A DNA stretch of 64,000 nucleotides from NCBI RefSeq assembly GCF_000149955.1, contig NC_030995.1:1674001-1738000 (forward strand), given 5' to 3'. Under the pieces are notes generated by a model, which searched no databases, was not told the origin of the DNA, and saw only the letters and a program-made list of their open reading frames with translations. The stretch comes from Fusarium oxysporum f. sp. lycopersici 4287 (lineage: Eukaryota; Ascomycota; Sordariomycetes; Hypocreales; Nectriaceae). Of the stretch, positions 12,897 through 24,806 are shown piece by piece; position 1 is the stretch's first letter, and each line of letters opens with the position of its first letter. Made by a program: the position numbers and the translations under genes.

Positions 12897-13394
12897 GTTG
12901 AATCGGTCCTTAGCAGTTCGAGCGGCATATTTTGGATGAGAAGCGAGGGGAAGAAAATATCCTTGGAACCGTGATGCCGATGTAATTATGGCGGTCGGTT
13001 GGAGAGGCGAATAAGAATCATTGACAAGTCAGTCGAACGACCCATTTCTGCATGATTTTTGCTACGTACCGATTCCCGATTTGATTGGCGAAATCTGGAG
13101 ACTTTTGGCGCTTGGACCAAGCGGGCTCTTATCGTGCCGTATCGTGCAAGCAAAGCGGTCTTTCAAGGTTGGCCCAGTCCGATTACGTAGTGTCGGGACA
13201 TCCGTAGCGCGACCAGGCCATCAACTCTTACCACGCATCTGGATCAAGGCTTGATCTCTTCTCGCTGCCTTGCGCGTTTCTGCCTCCTACTTATTTACTA
13301 TTCGCAAGGACTCTTCCCCTATACCGACTCTTCGACCTCTCTTTACCAAGACCTACCCTCTTTCATCCGTCAACCACCACTACCCCCGCACATC
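12897..13394. promoter_or_regulatory. Divergent fzo1 / vps2 promoter region
   Basis: About 0.5 kb separates the start codons of the mitofusin (-) and Vps2 (+) genes, so both promoters must lie here or overlap the genes. The vps2-proximal 130 bases are pyrimidine-rich (CTCTTCCCC, CCTACCCTC), like a fungal transcription start region. No TATA box is clear. Confidence 0.6.
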
Positions 13395-14253
13395 ATGAAT
13401 GTAAGAACAGCGGTGTCGTGCGACAATGCGGCGCGCCCATGATGGCTAATTCGCTCACGATATAGATCCTCGAATGGGCATTCGGAAAGCGCATGACGCC
13501 CGCGGAGCGTCTACGCAAGAACCAGCGCATGCTAGATAAGGCCATCCGTGAACTTGATCAGATGCGCGTCAAGCTGGAGAAGCAAGAGAAGACCCTTATT
13601 CAACAAATCAAAACGAGCGCCAAGAATGGACAGATGGGAGCTTGCAAGATTCAGGCCAAGGATTTGGTCCGCACGAGACGATACGTCGAAAAGTTTTACA
13701 GCATGCGCAGTCAATTACAAAAGATTTCGCTTCGCCTTCAGGTAATTGCATACATTGGATATGAGCGTAGACCAGAGGCTGACCGAATTCGACACAGACA
13801 TACAGAACGAACGAACAAATGATGCAGGCTATGAAGGGCGCTACCATGGCATTGGGAAGCATGAATAAATCGATGAATCTTCCCCAGCTTCAACGAATCG
13901 CCATGGAGTTTGAACGCGAAAACGATATCATGGACCAACGACAAGAGATGATGGACGATGCCATTGATGATGCTATGGATGTGGGAATCGAAGAAGAAGG
14001 CGATGAGGTGGTAGAGCAAGTCTTGGAAGAGATTGGTGTGGACTTTAACCAGGCAGTAAGTCATAAAAGTGATGCTACGCAAGCCTTGTCGCTAATACAG
14101 TCACAGCTCGGTGAAACACCTACCGCTCTGGGAACTGCGGCGGTACCTGAGGGTAAGATCGCTCAGGCGGTTGGTGGCGGAGGCGGCGGCGGCGGCGGTG
14201 GTGACCCTGTTGACGACGACCTGCAAGCAAGACTGGATAGTTTGCGAAAATAG
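13395..14253 (+). CDS. vps2: ESCRT-III subunit Vps2/Did4 (CHMP2)
   Basis: Four exons (13395-13400, 13466-13741, 13828-14055, 14101-14253) give 220 residues. The first exon carries only the codons for Met-Asn. The protein is a core ESCRT-III subunit that caps Snf7 filaments and recruits Vps4 during multivesicular body sorting and membrane scission. The start MNILEWAFGKRMTP matches the family's N-terminus. A basic helical hairpin with SAKNGQ and IQAKDLVRTR follows, then MNLPQLQRIAMEFE. An acidic segment (IDDAMDVGIEEEGDE) precedes VLEEIGVD. The end DDLQARLDSLRK is a typical MIM1 motif for binding the Vps4 MIT domain. Unusual is an unbroken run of ten glycines (14173-14202) before that motif, which lengthens the flexible linker. 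Confidence 0.95.
14173..14202 (+). repeat. Gly-codon run (10 x GGN) in vps2
   Basis: Ten consecutive glycine codons, mostly GGC, lie in exon 4 of vps2 between the helical core and the C-terminal MIM1 motif. Such trinucleotide runs are prone to slippage. Confidence 0.9.
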
Positions 14254-15519
14254 ACGAGCTGACAGGGCTTCCTTGAAGCCTTAGGAGTTTTGTTTCAGTG
14301 ATAACCGCCATATCAGTTTAAAGGAGGGTACGCTACCATTATTCGGACCCTTCAGCCCACAGAAGACGGCCATATGTCCGATATCATGATCGATCTTTGG
14401 CCATAGGAAGAAGGAAGGGAGCTTCATGGTACTATGTTTGTTCCGGTGCATTGGTGTCTGGAGAATTGTCTTACAAATCATCAGCTTTGCAGTTTTTCTG
14501 TGCTTTATAGAAAACAATACTCGCTGCTTGTCAGGCCTGTTGAAAACGTGGGCAACGCTTGACCAACTTGTCAGTCGATTTGCGTCTACTTCAGTTTGTG
14601 TTGATATACTCGCACTATTATAAACATCCTCAATTTGGATGATGGGTAAAGTAGAATCTATTGGATCACACAAAACGGTATCATTAGCAATAAACAGGCA
14701 ACCTATCTGAGTATGGCTTTGACGGCAGTCCCAGACCTCCACGTGTACAGCCGGCAACGGCTTTGGGGAAAAGAAGCTGGCCGTATGAGAACGGATTTGA
14801 TCTTAGGAAAAATTAACCCCGAGCCTGTTAGCTTCATCTGACTGACGGCAGAGCGATTGTGGGATTATTTAGATGCTAGTTTCGGATGTCTCGGGGCGAG
14901 GATGGCTTCCCTCGCACCGACTTATTGTTGGAAACACATATCAAACGTGTCAATAACTAACACGCAAAATCAGGGTCCAGTTAATATGCGTTTCCTAGAG
15001 CTGATTCATTGCTAAGATCGACACATCCATTTCTATTGAAACCCAAAGCCGAGAATCGCAAATTTGCCCAAGATCCATTTGCCTGCACAGCGCTAAACAG
15101 CGCGGTCGTGAGCCAGTAAACGTCACTCGCCCGTGGATACGTCAGTGGCCAACAGCCAGACACAGCGCACAATCAGATCTTGAGGCACGTCCAGCTTAAG
15201 CGCAGCCCCCCGCCCCCACTGACGCTCACCAATCCGCCCCGTTACACCAGCTGCAGTGCGTCAGGTAGCTCCGCCCTCCACTCCATCCATTCACCTCTGG
15301 TTCCAGTACTTTATTAGCCCAGCTAATTCATCCAACGAAACGTCCTAAAGCAACCTTGCCAACTCTTCATCAATTACGATACGACTTTCTGTAGACTCAC
15401 TGGCTTGTATTAAGCCTTAACTTGATCCGCTTACCTTGCAGGACGTCCCTCTCTGTCCTCTGAATACTTTCCAGTTCAACTCTCCAGTGTTGAAATAGTC
15501 TTTCCACATTCAGCGCCAG
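14254..15519. other. Intergenic: vps2 3' side to PP2C promoter
   Basis: No gene seen. The right end (about 15180-15519) is cytosine- and pyrimidine-rich (for example CCCCCCGCCCCC near 15207) and probably contains the phosphatase promoter and transcription start. Confidence 0.55.
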
Positions 15520-16041
15520 GTACGTTCGTTTGCTGCTCTCTTCAACTTATTGCACTGCTTTATTGGAAGAACTATTAAGTTACTTCGACACATGTGTTCC
15601 CTCTGTTCTTAGCCCCAGCCGCAGTATGATCCTGTTTATTGGACTCGTGGATTATCAGAACTATATGATTACCTATTCCCCGCCAGCGCAGCCGCTTCCC
15701 TTGTGGCGTCTACGTCACGTTTCTTGAATTACGATGCGCTCAGCATCATGCCTCTGCCTCACAGCCAACGGTTGACACGGTTCATTGGTGCTGCATCGAG
15801 TTTAAGTACGGCCCTGTCCCCGCCGTCCGATAGTCCCAATGGTGCGAACTGTGGTCATCTCCAACAACTATCACTGGGGTGACGACAGAAGTCAAACTTA
15901 TCAGTCCGCGCGCTTAGCTACATCATCAACGTTTTCCTTACAACCTGCACGCACTCATTGCTCTATTCCTATTCTCGTTTATTTATCATCCTTGGCGACA
16001 TAGAATGATGCTCTCGGTTCATCCTCTCTAACTCTTACAGG
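15520..16041 (+). other. Probable 5' leader intron of the PP2C gene
   Basis: A strong donor (CAG|GTACGT at 15520) pairs with a branch-like CTCTAAC and acceptor TCTTACAG ending at 16041. The 294 nt from 16042 to the PP2C start at 16336 contain no ATG at all, as expected of a mature leader, while the proposed intron contains many. This is inference; a transcript would settle it. Confidence 0.45.
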
Positions 16042-16335
16042 TCCGCCTTGCGCTGACGAATTAAACACGCCAAGCTGGTCTCGACCAGCACCCCGCCCCC
16101 TACCCTTACCACGACGGTATACTTCCACAGCTACCGCAACGTTCGCGTGTAGCGATTCTACAAAGCCCTACTCCGACGACGATAGAACCGATACCGAGCT
16201 TCAGCCTTCCACAGCATCAACAGTGCTGACGTTCCCTCTGCGCAACACCACCTAGTATTCTCTTGTCCCTAACACAAGCTGGCGAGCAACAAGCGTCGCA
16301 GTCTCTCCTCGACTGGAGGAAGTCTGCTGAATAGA

Positions 16336-18118
16336 ATGTTTGGCGGCAGTTCCAACAACTCAGCGGGCAACAAATCCGAGAGCGATTCAAAATCCGATAA
16401 ATCCCCTTCTCCCGAACCTGGCCCAGGCCCCAGCGCTCCGGCTCCAATTAAGACAACTGATCAGGCTGCAAGCGGTGAAAAGCGCAGTGGAAATGGCAGC
16501 CCTCCCACTCGACAGGATACCGGTGGATCGACCGACAAGAAACGCAGAAGTAGCAGCGTCAGTAGTCGGGCTAGCAGTCTTCTTGCGTCCGCCAAAAACT
16601 CGCTCAACTTCTCCCAGAGCAGTCGCAGTGGGGGCTCTGAAGTGAGCTCCCAGACACCTCTCCAGAAGCTTGGCAAACAGGATCCCGCTCTTGCAGTCCC
16701 CCAGGGTCAACATAATAACTCTGCTGGAGAATCCATGCCGGGTCCCAAGTCTACGTTTCGCGTTGGTGTTTGGGAAGATAGGAACAAGAAATGCCGTCGC
16801 ACTATGGAAGACACTCATGCCTTTCTCTATAATTTTGTGCAGACTCCAGCCTTAAATGATGTGTCTTTAAAGGATAAGCCTGAAGGTGAGGATCGGGAAT
16901 CAGTTTCCTCCGACATGGTTGAGTCAGACAATGGTTATTTTGCTATCTTCGACGGACATGCTGGTACATTTGCAGCCGACTGGTGTGGCAAAAAGCTGCA
17001 CCTCATTCTTGAGGACATCATACGCAAGAACCCCAACGCTCTGATTCCTGAAGTCTTAGACCAGGCCTTCACGGCCGCTGATGCACAGTTGGAAAAGCTG
17101 CCCCTAAAGAACAGTGGTTGCACTGCAGCTGTTGCAGTCTTACGCTGGGAGGATCGAGCGTCGAATGATCGATCAGCCATCAAGTCCGCTAGGCCGGAAG
17201 AGCCTGTTGAAATGGATAAAGCAAAAGATGGAGCTTCGAATGACGAGGCAACCAAAGCTACAAATTCAAAAGGAAAGGGTAGCGGACGACAGAGGGTACT
17301 GTATACCGCAAATGTTGGTGATGCCCGCATCATTCTTTGCCGAGGTGGAAAGGCCCTGAGACTTTCTTACGACCACAAGGGCAGTGACGAAGTCGAGGGT
17401 AAAAGAATCGCCGCTGCCGGAGGCCTGATTCTCAATAACCGCGTCAACGGCGTTCTGGCTGTAACCCGGGCTCTTGGTGATGCCTACATGAAGAAGCTTG
17501 TCACGGGTCACCCCTATACCACCGAGACGGTCATTCAGGCTGATAGTGACGAGTTCATTATCATTGCTTGCGACGGAGTAAGTTGAGCCTCAAATGCAAG
17601 TGGAAACCACGAGATGCTAACAACCACAGATTTGGGACGTATGTAGTGACCAGGAAGCGGTTGATCTCGTGCGCAATGTTGAGGATCCCATATCGGCCTC
17701 AAAGCAGCTTGTTGACTATGCACTAAACCGCTTCAGCACTGACAACCTGTCTTGCATGGTCGTCCGACTGGACCAGAACAAGGAGGCTGCAGTCGAGGTG
17801 GAAGGTGCAGTGTCCCAGGTCAGTGAGGCAGACAAGATTGTCAGCGAGACTAAACAAAAGATTGCAGACGGTAGCACGCCCGCCGTCGGTGTATCAGCGA
17901 CTAGCAACGCGCCCCAATCCGAACCCCCTATAGCTGTTCAGGAAGGGAATTTTGTGCCAACTTCACTGGATGAAGTGGTTACAGAGGAGCCTCCTCATGT
18001 TGCAGATCCAAAATCGGATGAGGTCCCTATATTGAATAAGGCCGCTGTTGAAGAGGCCCGCAAGGATAAGCCAGCCGCAGACAAGCCGGCGGAAGAGAAG
18101 CCCGCTGGGCAGGCATAG
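16336..18118 (+). CDS. ptc1: Protein phosphatase 2C, Ptc1 type
   Basis: Two exons, 16336-17577 and 17630-18118 (52 nt intron with GCTAAC branch), give 576 residues. Metal-dependent Ser/Thr phosphatase; the Ptc1 group switches off MAP kinases of the Hog1 and cell-wall pathways. The catalytic domain starts near residue 142. Motifs are the RRTMED box (154-159), metal-binding FDGHAG (205-210), [37 protein letters not shown], the aspartate of ACDG|IWDV, formed at the exon junction, and [10 protein letters not shown] near the domain end. About 140 Ser/Pro/Lys-rich residues precede the domain and about 110 acidic and Ala/Lys/Pro-rich residues follow it. A charged insert of about 45 residues (around residues 280-320) sits in the domain just before TANVGDAR. 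The N- and C-terminal extensions are absent from the short yeast protein; whether they are regulatory is not visible. Confidence 0.93.
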
Positions 18119-20430
18119 TTCAAATACACTGGGTAGACATGAGGCACTATGGACACACCCCAGACTACTTATTTGGTCTCAGAGCAAGAGCTTCATCATT
18201 CAGTGAGCACGGGATACGGATCTAACGGGTTGTTCGTCTCTCCACCTGGACCATTCCCCATCTCCTTGGATCAAGGCTTGTAAAGTGCGGTGATATGATC
18301 TGCATGCAAGGTGCTGTGATGGGATTCATGTCTTGAGTGGGTTTACACAGAGCTGAAAGGAGCTTGATCAGCCTTGAGTTGTTTCTATAGGTTAGCTGAG
18401 GAGCGCCCTCGTACATGTGAAAGGAGGGGTGACACTGCTGATGCAGTACGATGGTGTATTGATAATAACATGATTACGACTTGGAACAAGAGTCGATCTT
18501 TCGAGTTCATTCTTTGTATCTGATACTTGTTGCTAGGTTATATATGCATTGCCATCTACTGTCATAAGCCAGCTATGCCTCTCTATATCCGTGCTGTAAC
18601 GTTGATGTACAATCTTGTCAGGCTTGTGCAGCCGAAGCGGCTCGTGTTGAATACTTTGATTAAAGTAGGTATGGATCCCACTATTTGTTCTAGGATGCTT
18701 CGACTGAGCTTCCATCCTTCTAGTCAAGGGATAGACTGGTACGGATACTGAATCGCTAGTTTGGCGTCAAGCTCCATTCTATTGACTGCAAGTGATTGGC
18801 AATTACAGCGTCACCCACTATGTTGCAGACAGTCGTAATTGGGACCAACCAAACAATCTCCTGCAGCTCATAATATCGTTCAGCGTAGACGACTCCGTCG
18901 CAGAATGTCGCGTGCCAACGGTTGTATTCTGACACTGACGTATGTTGACAAGGCGACGGGTTCTGCTTCCAAACGTTCCGGAGTCGGTAAAACCAACGCC
19001 AAAATGTGTTTATGTTAACTTAGATTGGGGGTGGAGAAGCCGGGGCGGGAGAGGATGTTACTTTGTTGCTGGAGTGGGTGGCTTTGATCTACCAGAATTG
19101 GAACTCTGGATCAAACTTAGATTGATTTTGATAGAGGACGAGTATTGAACTCTGCGAGTCATGATGATCTCTTTTATTGTCTGGCTGTTTTGCATCATAA
19201 CTATGTCTTCATACATAAGATACCTATGTTAACATATGTGTACTTCGTACGAGGCGACAAGAGAGATGAGGCTAAATCGTCATCTCGTCTAGTTGTCGTC
19301 GTTTCGTTTCATGACACAGCTCTTTTCGTCTATGTACAAGCTACTTTGAGTTGATGTTTACTGTCTCGTCAAAATTTCTTGGTTCTGTCATGCAGCCAAC
19401 CCTAAGTCGTCGCTCAGTAGCACTGTATCGCTTTGTGTTTTGTAACTTTGTGTGATGGCCTACTAGTTAGTTCTGGATTGGGTTGGTTGTCTTGGTATAC
19501 CCGATCCCTGACGGGAACCCAAGACGCTATTCATCATTCATTCCAGCGCGAGACTCCCTTTTTGGCTGGCGCGCAATTTGCACTCAAATGGTCAACATTG
19601 GAGTAATTGATTGACATTTTATTTATGTCATAATCGGGATGATTTATCAGGCGTTGGCGTGCCAGATTCTTTTCCTTTTCCTTTCTTTTCGAGTGGTGCC
19701 ATGCTTTTCTTCTTCTTTTGTTTGAGTATATGTCTCGGCCCATGATGTGAAAAAGCACCTGTTGTGCGTTGCCCGGCCTTATTTGCTGCTGCTGAACTTA
19801 ATAACTCTACCCATCGATTGATCGACACCTCAACCTGGGGGGACTTGCAACGGTCCTCTACAGAAGACGTGTTTTTGGAAGAAACAGAACCAAAGTTGGA
19901 GAGTGAAACTTTCGTTCTTCCCAGTGATTGTTGGATAAACTTGGCAGATACACAAAAGACACACAAACAACGCAAACTGGCAATAGGCCAACACAATTCT
20001 ACTTATTGGGTTCATGGTTATTATCTTATTAGATATACCGAGATCCATGTCAACTGGACAGCCTTGCCCCTGAAATCTGGTGCTGCCCGCCCCTTGACCC
20101 GCAGGTCCTAAGGTAAAGGAACCCACCCACCAATTCCCACCCGCCAAACCTCATCCAGTCGCCAGGCATCTCGACTCGAAACGACCCCGAATTATACTGG
20201 AGTGGACTAGCTCTACTACCCTCTCGACTGATTTGGCAGATTCCCCCGTCTTTCGGGAGAGCTTCATTTCTAGTTGTTCTCTTTCTTTCCCTTTCGCCTT
20301 TGCCTTTCCGACTTCGTCCTCGAATCTCGACCGACCTGGAGCATCTTTGCTCGACCCATTTGCAGCTGCTTTTGTGCAGCTGCTTGCCTTTCCTTTATCT
20401 CCTTTCTATCAATTAATTTTTCGACCTTGC
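18119..20430. other. Intergenic: PP2C 3' side to ADF-H gene leader
   Basis: About 2.3 kb with no supported gene. The last 250 bases (about 20220-20500) are strongly pyrimidine-rich (runs such as CTCTTTCTTTCCCTTTCG), typical of a transcription start and leader for the downstream gene. Short open frames on both strands show no coding character. Confidence 0.55.
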
Positions 20431-20451
20431 ATGTCGGCGGCGTCAATTTAG
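20431..20451 (+). CDS. Short upstream ORF in the ADF-H gene leader
   Basis: An ATG followed by five sense codons and TAG ends 65 nt before the main start at 20517. If the transcript begins in the pyrimidine-rich stretch upstream, this hexapeptide frame would lie in the leader and could reduce main-frame translation. Only the sequence is seen; the effect is inference. Confidence 0.35.
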   Translation: MSAASI

Positions 20452-20516
20452 CCTTTCCAGCTCCCGCTCTTTTCTCCCGCTTTGTCTCTCTTTGATCTAC
20501 TTGTAACGGAGACACC

Positions 20517-23500
20517 ATGTCGTTGAATGGGTTGGACGATCCAAAGGTTCAGGAAGCCCACGAGGCCGCTGTCGCCGAACCGGGAGGATGGTACGTTTAA
20601 CAATCGTTCTGATATGCTGGAAATGAACGGTCAGCTAAATATTCAGGTTCCTCCTCAAGTATGCGAGTCGCGATGAAGTCGAATTGTTAGGTCGCGGCTC
20701 CGGCGGCGTGGTCGAAGTGCGCAATAATGTCGCTGGATACGAGGAAACGAGCCCTCTCTACGGTTTCTTGAGATATCGAAGAAGGAACGTGGTAATTAAG
20801 TATCTGCCTGAAGATTGCTCTCGTCTTATTCAAGGTCCGTCCCCATTTTCTTCCCCCGTCTAGACATGTCCGTTCGCGGCTTGATACACTGACACGTTTT
20901 CGATATACAGCGAGAGTAGCTGTTCACTTTAACGCCGTCTGCGACCGATTCTCACCCTACGATACCATTTTCGAAATTACCGAAGCCAAGGAACTCAAGG
21001 ATACGAAACTATCGGCCGCGTGCTCTCTGCATGCCGCTTCAGGGTCAAATTCATCATCCTCAAGCTCGTTACGCCGAAGACGATTGATGGAGATCGCAGA
21101 GGAGGAGGAAGAGGAGCAGCAACAACGCGCCACAAAACGCCAATCAGTTGCCGAGGACAACGAAGACGGTGATATTCGACCTAAGACAGCCAAGACAAGT
21201 CATGACACTGTCTTGCCTACGGAGACAGTCACGCTAAACTCAGAGCTTGCCGCATCTCCAGAGCATAGCAAATTCACTGACGCTTCAACATCTGAGGTAC
21301 CCAACTTCGTTGGCGCTGATGACAGGCCCGTTTCTCCTTCTCAATCAGAAGCACAGCCGCGAATGTCATCGCAATCAGGCCGACCCGACTTGTATTCCTA
21401 TTCATCATACAACTACGGAAAGCCTAAAGTGAAGCTTGGACCGCGCCCCTCGCTTGATACAAACGGAAGACCACGCACTGCCGGCGCATATCGCCCTGTT
21501 TCTCAGATGCCTTCCGGCTTTAAGTTGTTTGGCAAGGGCTCTAAAAAAGAGAAGAATAGGGACGGCCCCGCCACCGCCGAGGATACTTCTGTCGAGGACA
21601 AAGACACAGTGACTGAACAGGATGGACTACAAATTGTGCATACAGAACTCACCCGCCCCGCAACAAGCTCTGGAGTATCTATCCCTGGCTCTCCTGTTTT
21701 GCCTATGCCTCCACCCGCCAAACCGACCATTTCACCGGAAAAGGCGAGATTAATGAAGGCTATGAAGCTCCGAGAGAAAAAGAAGGCGAATATGGCAGCC
21801 GAGGTGGCAGGTGCTCCGTCACCTCCTCTCGAATCCCCCGGACCTAGCGATGGCGATTCATCTACAGACCGAGTAGAGGATCATGAAACTCAACACGAAA
21901 CGGAATCCGACCACCCATCCATCTCAAATGCCGACTCAGGTATTGGATTGGATGCGTCTTCCGCGTCCATGAATAATGATCAAACTTCCGATCTTGCTCA
22001 GACCGATTCTCACCCTGATAGCCCAGTCATTGCATCTTCCGAACCAGAGATATCTACCAAGGCATCTTCGCTTTCCGAATCAACGGACGAAACCCTGCAC
22101 CCAAAGAACGAAGATGAACATGATCTGGACGAAGATGAGAAGGTTGAGAATGTCGAAGCCTCTAATACACAAGCAAGTGAAGAAATTACTACCGCTGAAG
22201 AGTTGACGCCAGTGATTGACTCCCTTCCAAGCAAGGACGAGGAGAAGATTGAGGATACAACGCCAGAGCCTTTACCAGAGACTGACACCAACATTTCAGC
22301 TCTGGAAACAGCAGTCTCTGTTACTAGCAGCCAGCCCACAGCGGACCATACTCCTGACGCATTGGAGACAACTGAGGTTTCGGCCAACATCAGCAAAGTG
22401 GACGAGCCGCTATCCCCCACCATTGGCACATCCAAGATCCTCAAGTCGAAGTTCTCGACTCAGGACCTGAAGACGGAACCAAGTCCAGCCTCTAATTCCC
22501 CTAACCGAAGTACTCGCGAGAATAGCCCCATCATCGTAACAGAAAAGGATGAGGAGGAGGAAAATAATGAGGAGCTGCCCGAAACAAAGCAGCACAAGCG
22601 CAAGACCAATATCGAGCCTATCAAAACGGACTTTGCCGAAGACAAGGACCGTCTTTCTGACGATGAGGACTTGATGGAGGAGCTGCATAGCGCGACTCTT
22701 CATGAGGCGAAACCGATGACTGTTGCTAAGAGCCCTGTCACTCCAGTTTTCCCTAGCCCAACGAAGGGCGAACGATCTCCGACCATCGTCCGCACCGTCT
22801 CGAACCCTGTCCATGGCAAGCTTCTTGCCCCTGGCGATGTCACCACAAGCTCAGCGCGATCTGTAAGCTCAGGAGCTGCTTACTTGCACAAGGTTGCCCA
22901 ACAGCCTAATGGACCCAGCCTGACTAGGAAGTCTACTGTGGGATCAAGTATCTCGCAACGTATCAAGGCTCTTGAAAAGCTCTCAGCCAGCACTGGTGAG
23001 AGTACTCTCAGTCCTACACCTACTCCCTCAAGCCGAGAGAGACCATCTTCGGCATTCTTCTCTGTGCGAAGAAGTCGCGAGCCCACTCGATCTCCATCTA
23101 TTGCGGATCGAGCTAGCTCTTTCAACCGCCAAAATCTGCGAACACCACCTTCACGATCTGGTTCTCGAGACGAGTCACCTGATAGAGCTAGAAAATCTCA
23201 CAGGGAGCGCTCGAACTCGGTTGCCAGTCGCTTGTCTAAGTTTGAATCACATGCGCAAGAGAACGGCGGCTCGCCTGAGTCAATCTCGGTCACTGCTAGA
23301 ATAGTACGAGATCCGAGCCAGAACGCAGCGAAATCACTCGAACCACCAAAAGATCCATCAGAGTTCAACCCAGTGGAACTTAAGGAGTCCCCTCTCTTGG
23401 TAGACCACCAGAAGGCCTCACCAGTATGGACCCCTGCAGCGCTTGAGCATTCTAAGGAGACCATTCTTGAGCGTCGTATGTCTAAGGAAGGCCGTCGATC

Positions 23501-24331
23501 AGAGTCGAAGAGTCGAGATAAGGAAGACCACTCTCGACGGTCTTCCCTAAGTGTCGTGAAGGATTTCATTAACGACCGCCGCAAGTCTCTCACTTCGCCA
23601 TCGTCTGATGCAGGTGGTGCCAAGGGTTCACAGTCTCCCACCCGCCCTCCTTCAACTCACCAGGGCAAGCGGCTTTCAATCAGCAGCCGACGGTCATCCA
23701 TCAGCCGCGACAGGGACAACGTACTGTCCCCTACAGCTACTACTGAGAGCTCAGCCTCTGGCGACGAAACTAAGTCAAACAGTGAGAAGAAGAAGTCAAG
23801 GGCTGGTCGATTCATGCGTCGTCTCTCATCCCTTTCCAGTTCACGTGGCAAGACTACGCCCCCTACAATCCTCTCGCCAACTGTGCACGAGGAGATGGCA
23901 GAGCCTGTTCGACCTGCGACTACTGCCGGCCCCCCCTCCATCGTGTCCTACATGGGTGATGTCAATGTGCAGTTTCCTGACAACCTTCTCTGGAAGCGAC
24001 GTAACATGTGTTTGGACTCTCAGGGTTTCCTCATTTTGAGCGCTCTCCCGGCTCAGAGCAGCCGCACCGCTCAAGGTACGAAGCGCTACCACATGAGTGA
24101 CTTCCGATCTCCCTACATCCCTGATGTCGAGGTCCAGGAGTTGCCCAACAGCGTTGTCCTAGACTTGGTTGACGGTAGTAGCGTGCAACTGGCGTGCATG
24201 GACCGTTCCGGACAGATGGGTATTCTTGACAGTAAGTGTCGCCGATTTGCGTGGGCTTATAACATATGCTAACAACTGAAACAGTCCTTCAAGAGGCCCA
24301 CGCCAGACACGCTACCACATTCAGTCTGTGA
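20517..24331 (+). CDS. Large ADF-H domain protein with C-terminal PH-like region
   Basis: Four exons (20517-20590, 20647-20834, 20911-24231, 24285-24331) give 1209 residues. Residues 1 to about 115 read as an ADF-homology domain of the drebrin/coactosin kind: GRGSGGVVEV, YGFLRYRRRN and ARVAVHFNAV match the fold's conserved blocks, and both early introns fall in it. Such domains bind actin filaments. Residues about 120-1100 are a very long Ser/Pro/Glu/Lys-rich segment, probably disordered, with many possible phosphosites. The last 105 residues (from about 1105) resemble a pleckstrin-homology-like fold: an LWKRRNMCLD start, a KRYHMSDF strand, VVLDLVDGSSVQLAC and a C-terminal helix (ILQEAHARHA), which is restored only when the last intron is removed. 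A cortical actin role is inferred; I do not recognise a named orthologue. Confidence 0.82.
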
Positions 24332-24775
24332 TTTGATGCCCAGATCTTTGCCGCAGCGTCTGAGACGAGTCTACGGTACCATCAAACGCGAGCCACATGT
24401 TCGCCCCCATTTGTCCATTTTCTCTGTTACATATAGATGGCAATCATCTTGCCGCCCGCCACAAACCGCCTTCCACGTCTCGCGATACGTTAACGGCCTT
24501 ACGACACCCCACCCATCTACATCTTGGCTTCAGAGTGTATACTACCGGCTTGAGTGTCTGATAAACCGCCAGATGTTTCTCTCTACACTTTATGTCGAGG
24601 ATTCTCACCTTCCTCGACGTTCCTGCCAGACGTTGTATATTCCCTTTTAAACACGCTCATCTCTAGAGCCTTTCACATAATTTTCTATTTGTGTTCTCTT
24701 CACATGTTCAACTATGTACGCATGATACCACACACTTTCCCCTTTCATCGAGTAGCCCCAACGGCTTTCTTTTTC

Positions 24776-24806
<31 letters not shown>

